Position numbers and translations under genes: made by a program. From Xanthomarina arctica (lineage in GTDB: Bacteria; Bacteroidota; Bacteroidia; Flavobacteriales; Flavobacteriaceae): a stretch of 64,000 nucleotides of DNA. The stretch is from the NCBI RefSeq assembly GCF_014638915.1, contig NZ_BMFQ01000004.1:409604-473603 (forward strand). The letters are read 5' to 3'. Below are positions 1 through 8,537 of the stretch, in pieces. The number at the start of each line of letters is the position of its first letter. Positions within the stretch are counted from its first letter, which is position 1. Under the pieces are notes generated by a model. The model ran no database searches, was not told the origin of the DNA, and saw nothing but the letters and a program-made list of their open reading frames with translations.

Positions 1-981
1 TAAAATCTCTTCAGCACTTATAATATCCAATTTGGTTTCAGCCTCAGGACTATACGCAACTAAAATTATTTTGTTACAGGAGATAGGTTCTTCAATGGTG
101 TTAATTGGGCTAACATATTTAAGATCTCCTTTTTTAATATGAGACAAAGAATTAGCTTTAAATTCAATCTTTTCAGAAAGAGAATCTAATAATCGAAATG
201 AGCCATTTTTCATTGAAATGGCGGAAGGGTAGGGATTGATTTTTTGAGATTTTGCCAATATAGGCGTAAAATCATCTGCAATTAAATTAAAGCCATTTGC
301 CATTAATAAGGTAGCCAAAGTGCTTTTTCCTTTACCCGATTCCCCAACTAACATAATAGCTTCTTTACTATTAGATATGGTAGAAGCATGAAATGTTCCA
401 AGCCAATCATCTTCAATTGTGTGGGTCAAACCGCATAATAACTCCATGGCAAATTTGCCTTGAAGCAAATGATAATCACTTTGGTTATAGGTTCCTAAAT
501 GAATTTTGTTTTTAAATAAGTGTAACGTCTCATTGTTGTTTTTTATGTAAAAGGTGAAATTAGATCTTAGATTCGGGTCTTTAAGTTCTAAATAAGAAAA
601 TTGTGGGTGAATTATGTCCTTCTCGAATTGAGATTGATAACACACTTTTATTACTAAATCTTTAATTTTATAAAATACAGAGATATAATTTGTGTCTGAA
701 AACCCTGTAAATTCTATAGTATTCAGATCAGATTGGACAACATTTAATGAGTTCAAAAGCTGTTCAAATTCCGAATATAATTTGTTAGATAAAGTAGATG
801 GAAAATTATCTAAGGTGTTTATAAAAAAATGAAATTCGCTATCATCTTTGCTTTTAATAAAACTAGATAATAGCGAATAATTCAAATCATTTAAGAGAAT
901 ATACTTATTTGAGTTTTTAAACCATAAAATAGTAACTCCATGAATTTCACGAATTAAGGATGGAGCTAATGACAATTTCAA
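1..981 (-). CDS. HPr-kinase-like P-loop protein, possibly with a PqqD/RRE-like N-terminus (partial, 3' end off window)
   Basis: The minus strand is open for 327 codons from TTG at 979-981 to the window edge. An in-frame TAA lies three codons upstream of this TTG and no ATG occurs for well over 100 codons, so a TTG start is inferred. A Walker A motif GESGKGKST sits at residues 213-221, followed by ADDF at 235-238; this spacing and the paired Asp resemble HPr kinase/phosphorylase C-terminal domains. The first ~90 residues (a hydrophobic strand pair around ILWF and YILLND, then helices) look like a PqqD-type peptide-binding fold, which is an inference by eye. Such kinases are known in some lasso-peptide and related RiPP clusters. 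The gene starts 2 nt after the stop of the small peptide gene, so the two are probably translationally coupled. The alternative is a sensor kinase of unrelated function. Confidence 0.75.
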   Translation of the reverse strand, partial: MKLSLAPSLIREIHGVTILWFKNSNKYILLNDLNYSLLSSFIKSKDDSEFHFFINTLDNFPSTLSNKLYSEFEQLLNSLNVVQSDLNTIEFTGFSDTNYISVFYKIKDLVIKVCYQSQFEKDIIHPQFSYLELKDPNLRSNFTFYIKNNNETLHLFKNKIHLGTYNQSDYHLLQGKFAMELLCGLTHTIEDDWLGTFHASTISNSKEAIMLVGESGKGKSTLATLLMANGFNLIADDFTPILAKSQKINPYPSAISMKNGSFRLLDSLSEKIEFKANSLSHIKKGDLKYVSPINTIEEPISCNKIILVAYSPEAETKLDIISAEEIL

Positions 982-983
982 AA

Positions 984-1175
984 CTAGTTAGTTTCAAAAA
1001 CATCCTCAGGACCTTCTTGTTGCACTCTATTACCTGGGTCTGGAGGTGAAGACGCATGTGCTTTTTTAGGACTTAATATAAAAAAGGTACCCACAGCTGT
1101 TATTGCGGCGTATTTACCCATTTTCTTTAGCGCTTCGTTACGCGTTATTTGATTTTTTGAAGAGTCTTTATTCAT
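984..1175 (-). CDS. 63-aa exported or precursor-like small peptide
   Basis: A 63-residue product with a polar, Lys-rich N-terminus (about 22 residues, containing TRNEALKKMGKYAA), a hydrophobic stretch (AAITAVGTFFIL) and an AHA site suited to signal peptidase I cleavage. The predicted remainder is about 22 residues, starts SSPPDPGN, is rich in Pro, Glu and Asp, and has no Cys. It could be a small secreted peptide or a leader plus core of a modified peptide; a single Arg in the TRNEAL region makes a true Tat signal doubtful. It directly precedes the HPr-kinase-like gene, which suggests the kinase acts on it. No function is known to me. Confidence 0.6.
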   Translation of the reverse strand: MNKDSSKNQITRNEALKKMGKYAAITAVGTFFILSPKKAHASSPPDPGNRVQQEGPEDVFETN

Positions 1176-1179
1176 ATTG

Positions 1180-1187
1180 CAAATATA
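1180..1187 (-). promoter_or_regulatory. -7 element TATATTTG upstream of the small peptide gene
   Basis: An exact match to the Bacteroidetes -7 consensus TAnnTTTG read on the minus strand. It ends only 4 nt before the ATG, so transcription would begin at or next to the start codon. No TTG at the usual 19-nt spacing was found. Confidence 0.5.
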
Positions 1188-1258
1188 AAAATCATTTATA
1201 TATAATTACCTTTATGTGCCAATAGATTGTTTAAAACAATAATTAGCAATTTAATGAA

Positions 1259-1300
1259 CCTCTTATAAATTATCATAAGGTTTGAATAATTTATAAGAGG
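1259..1300 (-). terminator. Hairpin downstream of the T9SS protein gene
   Basis: A perfect 14-bp inverted repeat (CCTCTTATAAATTA and its complement) with a 14-nt loop lies 10 nt after the stop codon of the large secreted protein gene. No long T-run follows, so it may act as a terminator or as an mRNA 3'-end stabiliser. Confidence 0.6.
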
Positions 1301-1309
1301 CTTTAAATA

Positions 1310-4300
1310 TTATCTAATAATTACTTTTTGATTTTTTGTTAATGATTTATTCGATATTGAAACAGCATAGATTCCAGTTGCTAATGTGGATACGTCAATT
1401 TGATTATTTGAACTTCCAGATTCTAAACTGGAGCTTAATACCAAGCGACCTTGCATATCATATACTTTAACTAAAGTAGTGTCTGTCAAGTTTCCTTTAA
1501 TAAAAATAGCTTTAGGTGTTGCAGTAGCAAAAACATGAATGCTATTAAAAGCGACTTCTTCAATAGATAAGGCAGATTCTGCAAATCTTAAAAAGAAACG
1601 CCCAGTTCCGGTAATATTAGATGTTGGTGTCAATGTATAATTGCCTTCGTTTAATAAGGTTACTGTATTAGCTACCATATCTTCTAAATACACATTTGTA
1701 GATTCTGGTAAACTCGATTCTAAAATGCTAAAAGTTAATTCTTGTCCTTGAGGTGCACGTACTCCTAATGGGATGGTAACATCAGCATAATCTAAATAAC
1801 CTAAAGATTGAATTGCAATAGCATTTCCAGTATTATCTTCAACTAATTGAGAATATATAGAGAATGCAGGAGCACTTCCTCCAAAGACATTAGAATCGTA
1901 ACCTGGATCAAGTCCTAAAGTAGCATTATTAGTAAAATAGAAATCTGTTTTATATAGTTTATCTGTACTACTCAATTCAAGTTTTAAATGTTCAATTGGT
2001 TCTGTAGCCATTCTTCCTGGAATAAAATCATCTGTAGTCCCTATAGAGCGCATACTAGGGCTGAAAGAAATAGTTCCTCCACCTGTTTTTGAAGCTACTA
2101 GGAAACCTTGACCAGGTGCCATAACTGCGGCAGGATTTGCATCAGAATATGCTTGATTCCAGATATTCCAGCCATCTGAAGCATTACCATCATATCCGTA
2201 AACACCCGAACTAACTGTTTCAAATTCTGAATTGTTAGAGGCTAAAAAATCAGATAACGAGATATAAGATGGATAAGGATTACCCACTAAATTCCATTCC
2301 GGATTATAAGGTCCTGCAATTACAATAGGCACATTAACATTACCTGTATTAACAATACCTGTAAAGTTTAAATTTAAATTATCGTTTGTTGCGGCTCTAT
2401 AACCAGTACCTGGCGCTAAAACTACCGATTCGTCCGAAGGGATACTTGTATCATAAGTTAAATACAAACCTGTTACTTTATCGAAAGGTCCAAATAATTT
2501 TCGAGTTGGAGTGGCAGGGTATGAATATAAATTAGGATTATTGTTTGCTAACTCTCCAAAAGTTTGACCAGTAACAGGTGCTGAAATTAAATCGTTATTG
2601 CCAGCATATGAATTTACATGTCTGTTATAAGTTACAGCTCCAGTAGATTTTCCTTCAACAATTAAGCTAGAGTAACTGTTAGAAATGGAATTTAATTCTA
2701 ATAATCCGTCTGTAAACAAATCGGAATTTAATTTAATGGATTGACTATTAGATACAGAAACAGTAGCGCCATTTGCAATAACTAGATTATTTAATTCAAT
2801 ATTAGTACCTACATTGTAAGTACCATCCTTTACAAAGGCATTTTCCAACCCTGTTGAATTAGTGGGTGGATAAGGTGTCCATGCACTGTTCGTGTATAAC
2901 AAGCCATCAAAAACACTTACCACTTTAAAATTATCAAATCCTGAATAGCCATCTGTTCCGTTGTTACTTACTCTAATCTGCAACGCGACTGTTTCAACTG
3001 AATCAGGAATATCTAAGATAATGGTTTCAGCATCCTCCTCAACAGGACCGTTACCATCAAGTAAAAATACCCAACCTTGACTTATACCATCATAAAAAAG
3101 TTCATATTGTGCATCGTCACCATTATCGACATACCCAATAATTTGCCAGTCAAATTGTACAGTAACATTGTTAAAGCTACTTATGTCAACATCGGCAAAA
3201 GTAATAGTAGCAAATCCACTAGTTCCATTATCAATTTCATCGTATAAATCATTTTCGCCTAAAATATTATTGGTAAAAGAAGGGTAGTTTAATGGAGCTG
3301 CATCAGCGATATCGATAATTCCATAATATCCATCAGTACCCCAACCATTATCAAAAAATGGGGTATCATGGGTATAAGTCCATTCTGGCGAAGGAAGGTC
3401 AAAATCTTGCATAGCAATTGTAATTAGTGGACCCAATACATTAAAAGTATCACTAACTACAAACCCCAATCCACCTGATCCAAAAGCAAATAAATTTATA
3501 TCTGTTTCTGTTTCATTGAAAATTAAAGTATTTAATGTGGCAACACCTCCTAATATGGTGTAATCTATGGGAGCTCCATTTAAAGATCCCGCAGATAGAA
3601 TGGAAACAGTACCTGTACCATCTAAATCAAAATTATTATTTATATCAACAGCATGGATGATAGGAAAAGGTGTCATTATTTCAAACTGATTAACATCTGT
3701 AGGTTGTGTTGTGAAAATTAACTGAGAAGCTACAACTTCTAGACGATTATCATCACCAATAATTAATGTTTGAGCCCCTCCTGCATCCGATAACTCGAAT
3801 GTGGAGCCATTAACGCCATCGGGTATCGCACTACTAACTGTCAGTTGAAATTGTTCATTGTCCGTAATACTAGTTCCAAATGTGGCGTAAACATCAAAAG
3901 TTTTAGAACCATTGTCTGGTGCCAATAATCCAGTTCCACCATTAATCCCATTAAAGGTTATGGTTGTCCCAACAGAAGTTACTTCGCCCACATTTGTAGC
4001 ACCATCAAATATGGAAATGGCTGCAAAATTACTTGAACCAGCTACTTGGAAAGATAAATCCTCAAGAATGGTTGGCAAAGCATCGGCATCCATTAAATCA
4101 TTTCCTCCATCTTGTATTGTAAATTCACCAATCTTTAAAGCATTGGAAACAGTTAATCCAGAGGGTGCATCATATAGTAAGTAATCTATGTCATCCATTG
4201 GGTCAAAACTTATGGAAGAAATGATGTTAGACTCAGCACTATTGATGGAAGCGGGTGTAATATTTCCTGTTAATCTTATGCCAGGTTGACTTATTCCAAA

Positions 4301-4852
4301 TTCAGACCATGTTGGAGAACTTTTTATACGAAGCCATCCCTGATTAGTATTGGCATTCCATGCATATAATCGAAAAGTTATGGTCCCTGAATTTCCTGAA
4401 TTAATACTTAATCCATTTAAATTATATACAATACTATTGTTTTCTGGCATTGCTACTGGGCTATTAATAGCAGTCCCAGCAGTTGCAAAACCATTGGTGC
4501 TATAGAAGAGTTGCCAAACTTTAGGCCCGTCGGTATTTCGTCTAAGGTGCATGTCCACTTCAGTTAATTCTACTTCAAAGTTTGTGTTTGCCTTCACAGA
4601 CCATTGCAAATAATCATTGTTTGTCTGGGCTGTAGCTTGTGATACTCCACTCCAACTTATTGTAGTATGATCAGTACCCACACGTCTAATTACGCCTGTT
4701 CCTCTTGTTATACCAATAGAAGAAATTGAGGCTGCATTACCAGTAGCGGTTGGAACAGCAATATTTGCACGATCTACAGTTACAATTGGACTTTGCCCAT
4801 AAGTTAAGAGGCTGAAAGTAATTGAAACTAAAAGTAAGTAAATTTTTTTCAT
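1310..4852 (-). CDS. Large secreted protein with T9SS type A sorting domain
   Basis: The 1180-residue product has a Sec signal peptide (MKKIYLLLVSITFSLLTYGQ). Residues ~500-665 look like a carbohydrate-binding or choice-of-anchor jelly-roll (FDNGWGTDGYYGI, FDWQIIGY, SGFDNFKV). The last ~75 residues carry the type A sorting signature: VKVYDMQGRLV, then ATGIYAVSI and a basic KVIIR end. It should be exported by Sec, crossed over the outer membrane by T9SS and anchored or released there. No catalytic motif was recognised, so an adhesin or matrix role is an inference. It is transcribed alone, divergently from the polysaccharide operon. Confidence 0.9.
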   Translation of the reverse strand: MKKIYLLLVSITFSLLTYGQSPIVTVDRANIAVPTATGNAASISSIGITRGTGVIRRVGTDHTTISWSGVSQATAQTNNDYLQWSVKANTNFEVELTEVDMHLRRNTDGPKVWQLFYSTNGFATAGTAINSPVAMPENNSIVYNLNGLSINSGNSGTITFRLYAWNANTNQGWLRIKSSPTWSEFGISQPGIRLTGNITPASINSAESNIISSISFDPMDDIDYLLYDAPSGLTVSNALKIGEFTIQDGGNDLMDADALPTILEDLSFQVAGSSNFAAISIFDGATNVGEVTSVGTTITFNGINGGTGLLAPDNGSKTFDVYATFGTSITDNEQFQLTVSSAIPDGVNGSTFELSDAGGAQTLIIGDDNRLEVVASQLIFTTQPTDVNQFEIMTPFPIIHAVDINNNFDLDGTGTVSILSAGSLNGAPIDYTILGGVATLNTLIFNETETDINLFAFGSGGLGFVVSDTFNVLGPLITIAMQDFDLPSPEWTYTHDTPFFDNGWGTDGYYGIIDIADAAPLNYPSFTNNILGENDLYDEIDNGTSGFATITFADVDISSFNNVTVQFDWQIIGYVDNGDDAQYELFYDGISQGWVFLLDGNGPVEEDAETIILDIPDSVETVALQIRVSNNGTDGYSGFDNFKVVSVFDGLLYTNSAWTPYPPTNSTGLENAFVKDGTYNVGTNIELNNLVIANGATVSVSNSQSIKLNSDLFTDGLLELNSISNSYSSLIVEGKSTGAVTYNRHVNSYAGNNDLISAPVTGQTFGELANNNPNLYSYPATPTRKLFGPFDKVTGLYLTYDTSIPSDESVVLAPGTGYRAATNDNLNLNFTGIVNTGNVNVPIVIAGPYNPEWNLVGNPYPSYISLSDFLASNNSEFETVSSGVYGYDGNASDGWNIWNQAYSDANPAAVMAPGQGFLVASKTGGGTISFSPSMRSIGTTDDFIPGRMATEPIEHLKLELSSTDKLYKTDFYFTNNATLGLDPGYDSNVFGGSAPAFSIYSQLVEDNTGNAIAIQSLGYLDYADVTIPLGVRAPQGQELTFSILESSLPESTNVYLEDMVANTVTLLNEGNYTLTPTSNITGTGRFFLRFAESALSIEEVAFNSIHVFATATPKAIFIKGNLTDTTLVKVYDMQGRLVLSSSLESGSSNNQIDVSTLATGIYAVSISNKSLTKNQKVIIR

Positions 4853-4923
4853 AATTTATAATTTGTTAACTAATTGATAGTCAAGCTTGAGTATCAGGTG
4901 TTTGATTTTTTAATAGCTGACCT

Positions 4924-4931
4924 CAAATGTA
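4924..4931 (-). promoter_or_regulatory. -7 element TACATTTG for the T9SS protein gene
   Basis: A match to TAnnTTTG on the minus strand, 72 nt upstream of the ATG at 4852. No clear -33 TTG partner is visible, so it is tentative. Confidence 0.35.
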
Positions 4932-4995
4932 TGAAAAGTTGCTGACTTCTGAAACATTTTGTTTTCGAGAATTTAAAATAAAATAGTTGTCTAAC

Positions 4996-5027
4996 TTGCT
5001 AATGGAAATAATTTTAAGATATCTTTG
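4996..5027 (+). promoter_or_regulatory. Promoter of the polysaccharide operon
   Basis: TTG at 4996-4998 and TATCTTTG at 5020-5027 are 21 nt apart, a good fit to the Bacteroidetes sigma consensus. It lies about 50 nt before the TTG start of the flippase gene, the first gene of the long plus-strand operon. Confidence 0.55.
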
Positions 5028-5079
5028 TGGCCGTTTCCATGTTTCAGGATATTTACTTTAAATTCATTGCCCGAAAATT

Positions 5080-6510
5080 TTGCAAAAAACATTAAAAAAA
5101 CAAGTATTAAATGGAATTGCTTGGCGAGGAAGTGCTGATATATTACAACAGATTCTTCAGATAGTTTTTACAATTATATTAGCTCGATTACTTACTAGAG
5201 GTGATTTTGGACTTGTGGCTATGGCGTTAATTGTTAATCGTTTTGTAAAAGCTTTGACATCTATTGGTTTTGGTCAGGCTATTATTCAAAGTCAAGAGAT
5301 TTCGAAGGGGCAAATATCTGCTCTTTTTTATATGCAATTCGTTTTAAATTTAGTATTAACTTTAACAGTGTACTTTGGAGCTGGTCTTGCTGCCTCATTT
5401 TTTGAGGAGCCAGGAATTAGACCTATCATTGAAGCTATTGCCGTAGTGCTTTTTTTACAAACCTTTCAGTTTCCAAATATTCTTATGCGTAAGCGCATGG
5501 AGTTTAAAAACTTTTCGATTGCTGAAATAAGCTCTATGGTAATCTCTAACGTGGTAGCTGTAATTATGGCTTTATATGGGTTTGGGGTTTGGTCTTTGGT
5601 TTGGAGATTGATTATTCAAGGCGTCATTTACGGTATTCTTTCCTTTTATTTTGGACAATGGCTACCTGGTAAACCAGAGTTTAAAGGGATTAAACCCTTG
5701 TTGAAATTTGGAGTTAACATGTTAGGAGCTCAAATGGTTTATTTTTTTGCTGAAAATATGATAGGCTTGTTAACAGGTAGATATTTGGGGAAGGAAATTA
5801 TGGGGATGTTTAATATTGCATTTAATTTAGCTATTGTTCCAGCTTCAAAAATTCAATCAGTTTTAACAAGTGTGCTAACCCCTGGATTTTCAAAATTACA
5901 GTACGAAGTTGAGAAATTTAGAGCAAATTATACAAAAGCCTTACATTATACCTCCTTATTATTTATGCCGTTTATGGTTATGTTGATGGCAATTAGTAAT
6001 AATTTAATTTTTGTTTTTTATGGTCCAGAATGGTCTGAATCAGGAAAAATGTTAAGTATGTTAGCGGTAGTTGGTTTATTAAGAGGGTTGGTTCATATTT
6101 TAAGAAGTGCTATAATTTCAAAAGGGAAATCTCGTGTTATGTTGGTTTCAACTTTGGTTGAAGTAGTTGTTTCCTTACCACTAATGTACTTGCTTTTACC
6201 ACATTTAGGGATTTATGGTTTAATTTGTGGATATATGGTAGGCGCTCTATCAGGTTGGGTTTATACCTCATTTTTTTATAACAAGGTTCTCGAAGAAAAT
6301 AATGCAGCTTTGTCTGCAATTAAGGAAGCAATTTATATGGCTTTCATAATTTTTATTCCGGTTTATAGCATTGATTTTTTAAATTTAAAGCCCTTATTTG
6401 GTTTATTATTACAACTTATATTGGGTACAATGATTTTTGTGTTTTTGCTAAGAAAGTTTGAGAGAGAATTATTTGAAAGTCTGCTTATAAAAATGAAAAT
6501 TAAGAAATAA
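5080..6510 (+). CDS. Wzx-type polysaccharide flippase (MATE/PST superfamily)
   Basis: A 476-residue, very hydrophobic protein with about 12-14 membrane segments and an N-terminus (LKKQVLNGIAWRGSADILQQ) typical of the polysaccharide transporter family. It should flip lipid-linked repeat units across the inner membrane. The start is TTG at 5080: no ATG fits the conserved N-terminus. It heads a run of same-strand genes with overlaps or gaps of a few bases, so it is probably the promoter-proximal gene of the exopolysaccharide operon. Confidence 0.9.
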   Translation: MQKTLKKQVLNGIAWRGSADILQQILQIVFTIILARLLTRGDFGLVAMALIVNRFVKALTSIGFGQAIIQSQEISKGQISALFYMQFVLNLVLTLTVYFGAGLAASFFEEPGIRPIIEAIAVVLFLQTFQFPNILMRKRMEFKNFSIAEISSMVISNVVAVIMALYGFGVWSLVWRLIIQGVIYGILSFYFGQWLPGKPEFKGIKPLLKFGVNMLGAQMVYFFAENMIGLLTGRYLGKEIMGMFNIAFNLAIVPASKIQSVLTSVLTPGFSKLQYEVEKFRANYTKALHYTSLLFMPFMVMLMAISNNLIFVFYGPEWSESGKMLSMLAVVGLLRGLVHILRSAIISKGKSRVMLVSTLVEVVVSLPLMYLLLPHLGIYGLICGYMVGALSGWVYTSFFYNKVLEENNAALSAIKEAIYMAFIIFIPVYSIDFLNLKPLFGLLLQLILGTMIFVFLLRKFERELFESLLIKMKIKK

Positions 6511-6532
6511 GCCTAGATAAATTTTAGAAATA

Positions 6533-7525
6533 ATGACGTATCAAGTTAAATTATTGGATAAAACATCAAAATCAGAAGTGAGTCAATGCCTTGACTTATT
6601 ACAAAATAGTTTTAAAGGTAGCTTAGAATATTTTAAATGGAAACATAACTTTAATGAAACTCAGGAAATAGAGGAATATACCTTTTGTATATTTAAAGAT
6701 AACTTGTGTATTGCTACAACGCAAGCGATAATCAATGTAATCATAATTAATGGTGAAAAATATCGTTTTGGAATATTATGTGATGGAGCAACTCATAAAG
6801 ACTATAGAAGACTAGGGTTATTTGAAGATTTATTGAGTCATATTAATGAGTTTGGAGAAAAGAATGATGTCGCTTTTGTATATAGTACAGGAAATGAGAA
6901 ATCGAGAAAGGCGCTATTAAAATTGGGTTTTGAAGATTTTTTTACGACACTTAAAGCAACCAAGAGAGTTAGGTATAATCATCCGTTAATGATGGGGTAC
7001 AATCTTTTTTTAAATAACTTTGGAAAGTTTACTTTTAAAAAGACGGATAATATTAAGGAGATATCCATAAAAGACTATGTTGTGTTTTCTGCCCAACAAA
7101 AAAGTCAACATACCATAAGTTATGAAAAAACGGAAGGTTATCTAAAATGGCGTTTAGCAGATCCAACAGGGAATTATAAAATTTATGGGTCATTAAATGA
7201 TAATCAAATTCTAGAGGCTGTACTTGTTGTTAAAGCATCAAAGAATTTACTGTATATTGTAGATGCCATTTACAATAATGAAACGTCCTATCTAACCCAG
7301 TTGGTTAAATATGTATATAAGTTAGCCATTCTAGATAAAAATGTTTTAAAAATAAATAGTGTGCATAACAACTTCAAGAACATAAAAGAAGTATTTGAGG
7401 CTAATAAATTTAATATCGCTACAGAAGGTTCAAGTGCTTTACTTTTCGCATTGAAACCAGGATTTAAAATATCGCAATCTGAATTGGAAATGATGCACTA
7501 CATGCGAATAGATAAAAACGAGTAA
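6533..7525 (+). CDS. GNAT-family N-acetyltransferase
   Basis: A 330-residue protein whose first half has the GNAT core: a β-strand segment YRFGILCDGATH, then HKDYRRLGLFEDLL, the acetyl-CoA-binding loop (R-x-x-G-L here replaces the usual Q/RxxGxG/A), and a later STGNEKSRKALLKLGF helix-strand typical of motif B. The second half is a weaker GNAT-like region. In this operon it likely acetylates an amino sugar or sugar nucleotide. It follows the flippase by 22 nt and precedes the deacetylase by 4 nt. Confidence 0.75.
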   Translation: MTYQVKLLDKTSKSEVSQCLDLLQNSFKGSLEYFKWKHNFNETQEIEEYTFCIFKDNLCIATTQAIINVIIINGEKYRFGILCDGATHKDYRRLGLFEDLLSHINEFGEKNDVAFVYSTGNEKSRKALLKLGFEDFFTTLKATKRVRYNHPLMMGYNLFLNNFGKFTFKKTDNIKEISIKDYVVFSAQQKSQHTISYEKTEGYLKWRLADPTGNYKIYGSLNDNQILEAVLVVKASKNLLYIVDAIYNNETSYLTQLVKYVYKLAILDKNVLKINSVHNNFKNIKEVFEANKFNIATEGSSALLFALKPGFKISQSELEMMHYMRIDKNE

Positions 7526-7529
7526 AGTA

Positions 7530-8537
7530 ATGAGTTTAAAAATCCATCTAGCAATTACTATAGATACGGAATGCGATAAAGGCGCTAAGTGGAAGGTAAA
7601 ACAGCCCTTAACTTTTGAGAATATTTATCATGGTGTTGTTAATAATCTGCAACCCATATTTGATAAACATCAAATTAAGGCGACCTATTTATTAAGTCCA
7701 GAGATTATGATGGATGAAAAATCGGTAAAGGTTTTTAAGAATCTTGAGGATAGAGTTGAATTAAGTACCCATTTACATGCTGAGTTTATAGAACCGCAAT
7801 CAAATTTTAATTGTACAAATACAAGTCTTTATCAGAGTGATTTTAATGCCGATATTGAAAGAGCGAAACTCGAAAATTTAACCGACTTGTTTAAGAAAAC
7901 TTTTGGTTATCAGCCATTAACATTTAGAGCTGGCCGTTTTGGAATTAGTAAAGATTCCTTGCAGATTCTTCAAGACTTAGGTTATGTCGTTGATAGTTCT
8001 GTAACTCCAGATATGCAATGGCGGAATCAAGTGAGTGGTAATGTAGCAAATTTTTTTGGTGCACCTTATCAGCCTTACTATCCTTCAATAAAGGATTTTA
8101 GGAAAAAAGGAACCATGGATATTTTGCAGGTTCCAGTAACTTTAATCAATCCTAAACTTTCAAGATTACCTTTATGGTTAAAAAGAGGAATTAAGTTAAA
8201 TAAACCATATCAACATATTATGTTTAATTATGGGACTAATTTTACTAAGCCAACATGGTTGAGGCCAACTTACTCTAATCTTAAAACAATGCAAAATGTT
8301 ACTAATAAATTTATCGAATTAAGCGATAATGAAGATGTGTTTTTATGTATGATGTTTCATAGCAATGAGTTTGAATTAGACATGAGTCCTTATAGTCTAA
8401 CAAAACCAGCATTGGATAAAATTATGGAACGTTTAGATTCTTATTTAGAGTGGTTAAATAAAACACATAATACGTTTGGAATAGGACTTTCAGAGTTCAA
8501 AACCGTGTTTGACAATAAAGACACAAAACATACTTAA
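7530..8537 (+). CDS. Polysaccharide deacetylase-like protein (NodB fold)
   Basis: A 335-residue protein with NodB-type motifs: TIDTECD at residues ~9-15 (metal Asp), STHLHAEF at ~88-95 (metal His pair with altered spacing), FRAGRFG, and a late MMFHSNEFE. The order of motifs matches WalW-like polysaccharide deacetylases. It probably removes N- or O-acetyl groups from the polysaccharide or a lipid-linked intermediate. No signal peptide is present, which fits a cytoplasmic substrate. Its stop overlaps the next start by one base. Confidence 0.7.
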   Translation: MSLKIHLAITIDTECDKGAKWKVKQPLTFENIYHGVVNNLQPIFDKHQIKATYLLSPEIMMDEKSVKVFKNLEDRVELSTHLHAEFIEPQSNFNCTNTSLYQSDFNADIERAKLENLTDLFKKTFGYQPLTFRAGRFGISKDSLQILQDLGYVVDSSVTPDMQWRNQVSGNVANFFGAPYQPYYPSIKDFRKKGTMDILQVPVTLINPKLSRLPLWLKRGIKLNKPYQHIMFNYGTNFTKPTWLRPTYSNLKTMQNVTNKFIELSDNEDVFLCMMFHSNEFELDMSPYSLTKPALDKIMERLDSYLEWLNKTHNTFGIGLSEFKTVFDNKDTKHT

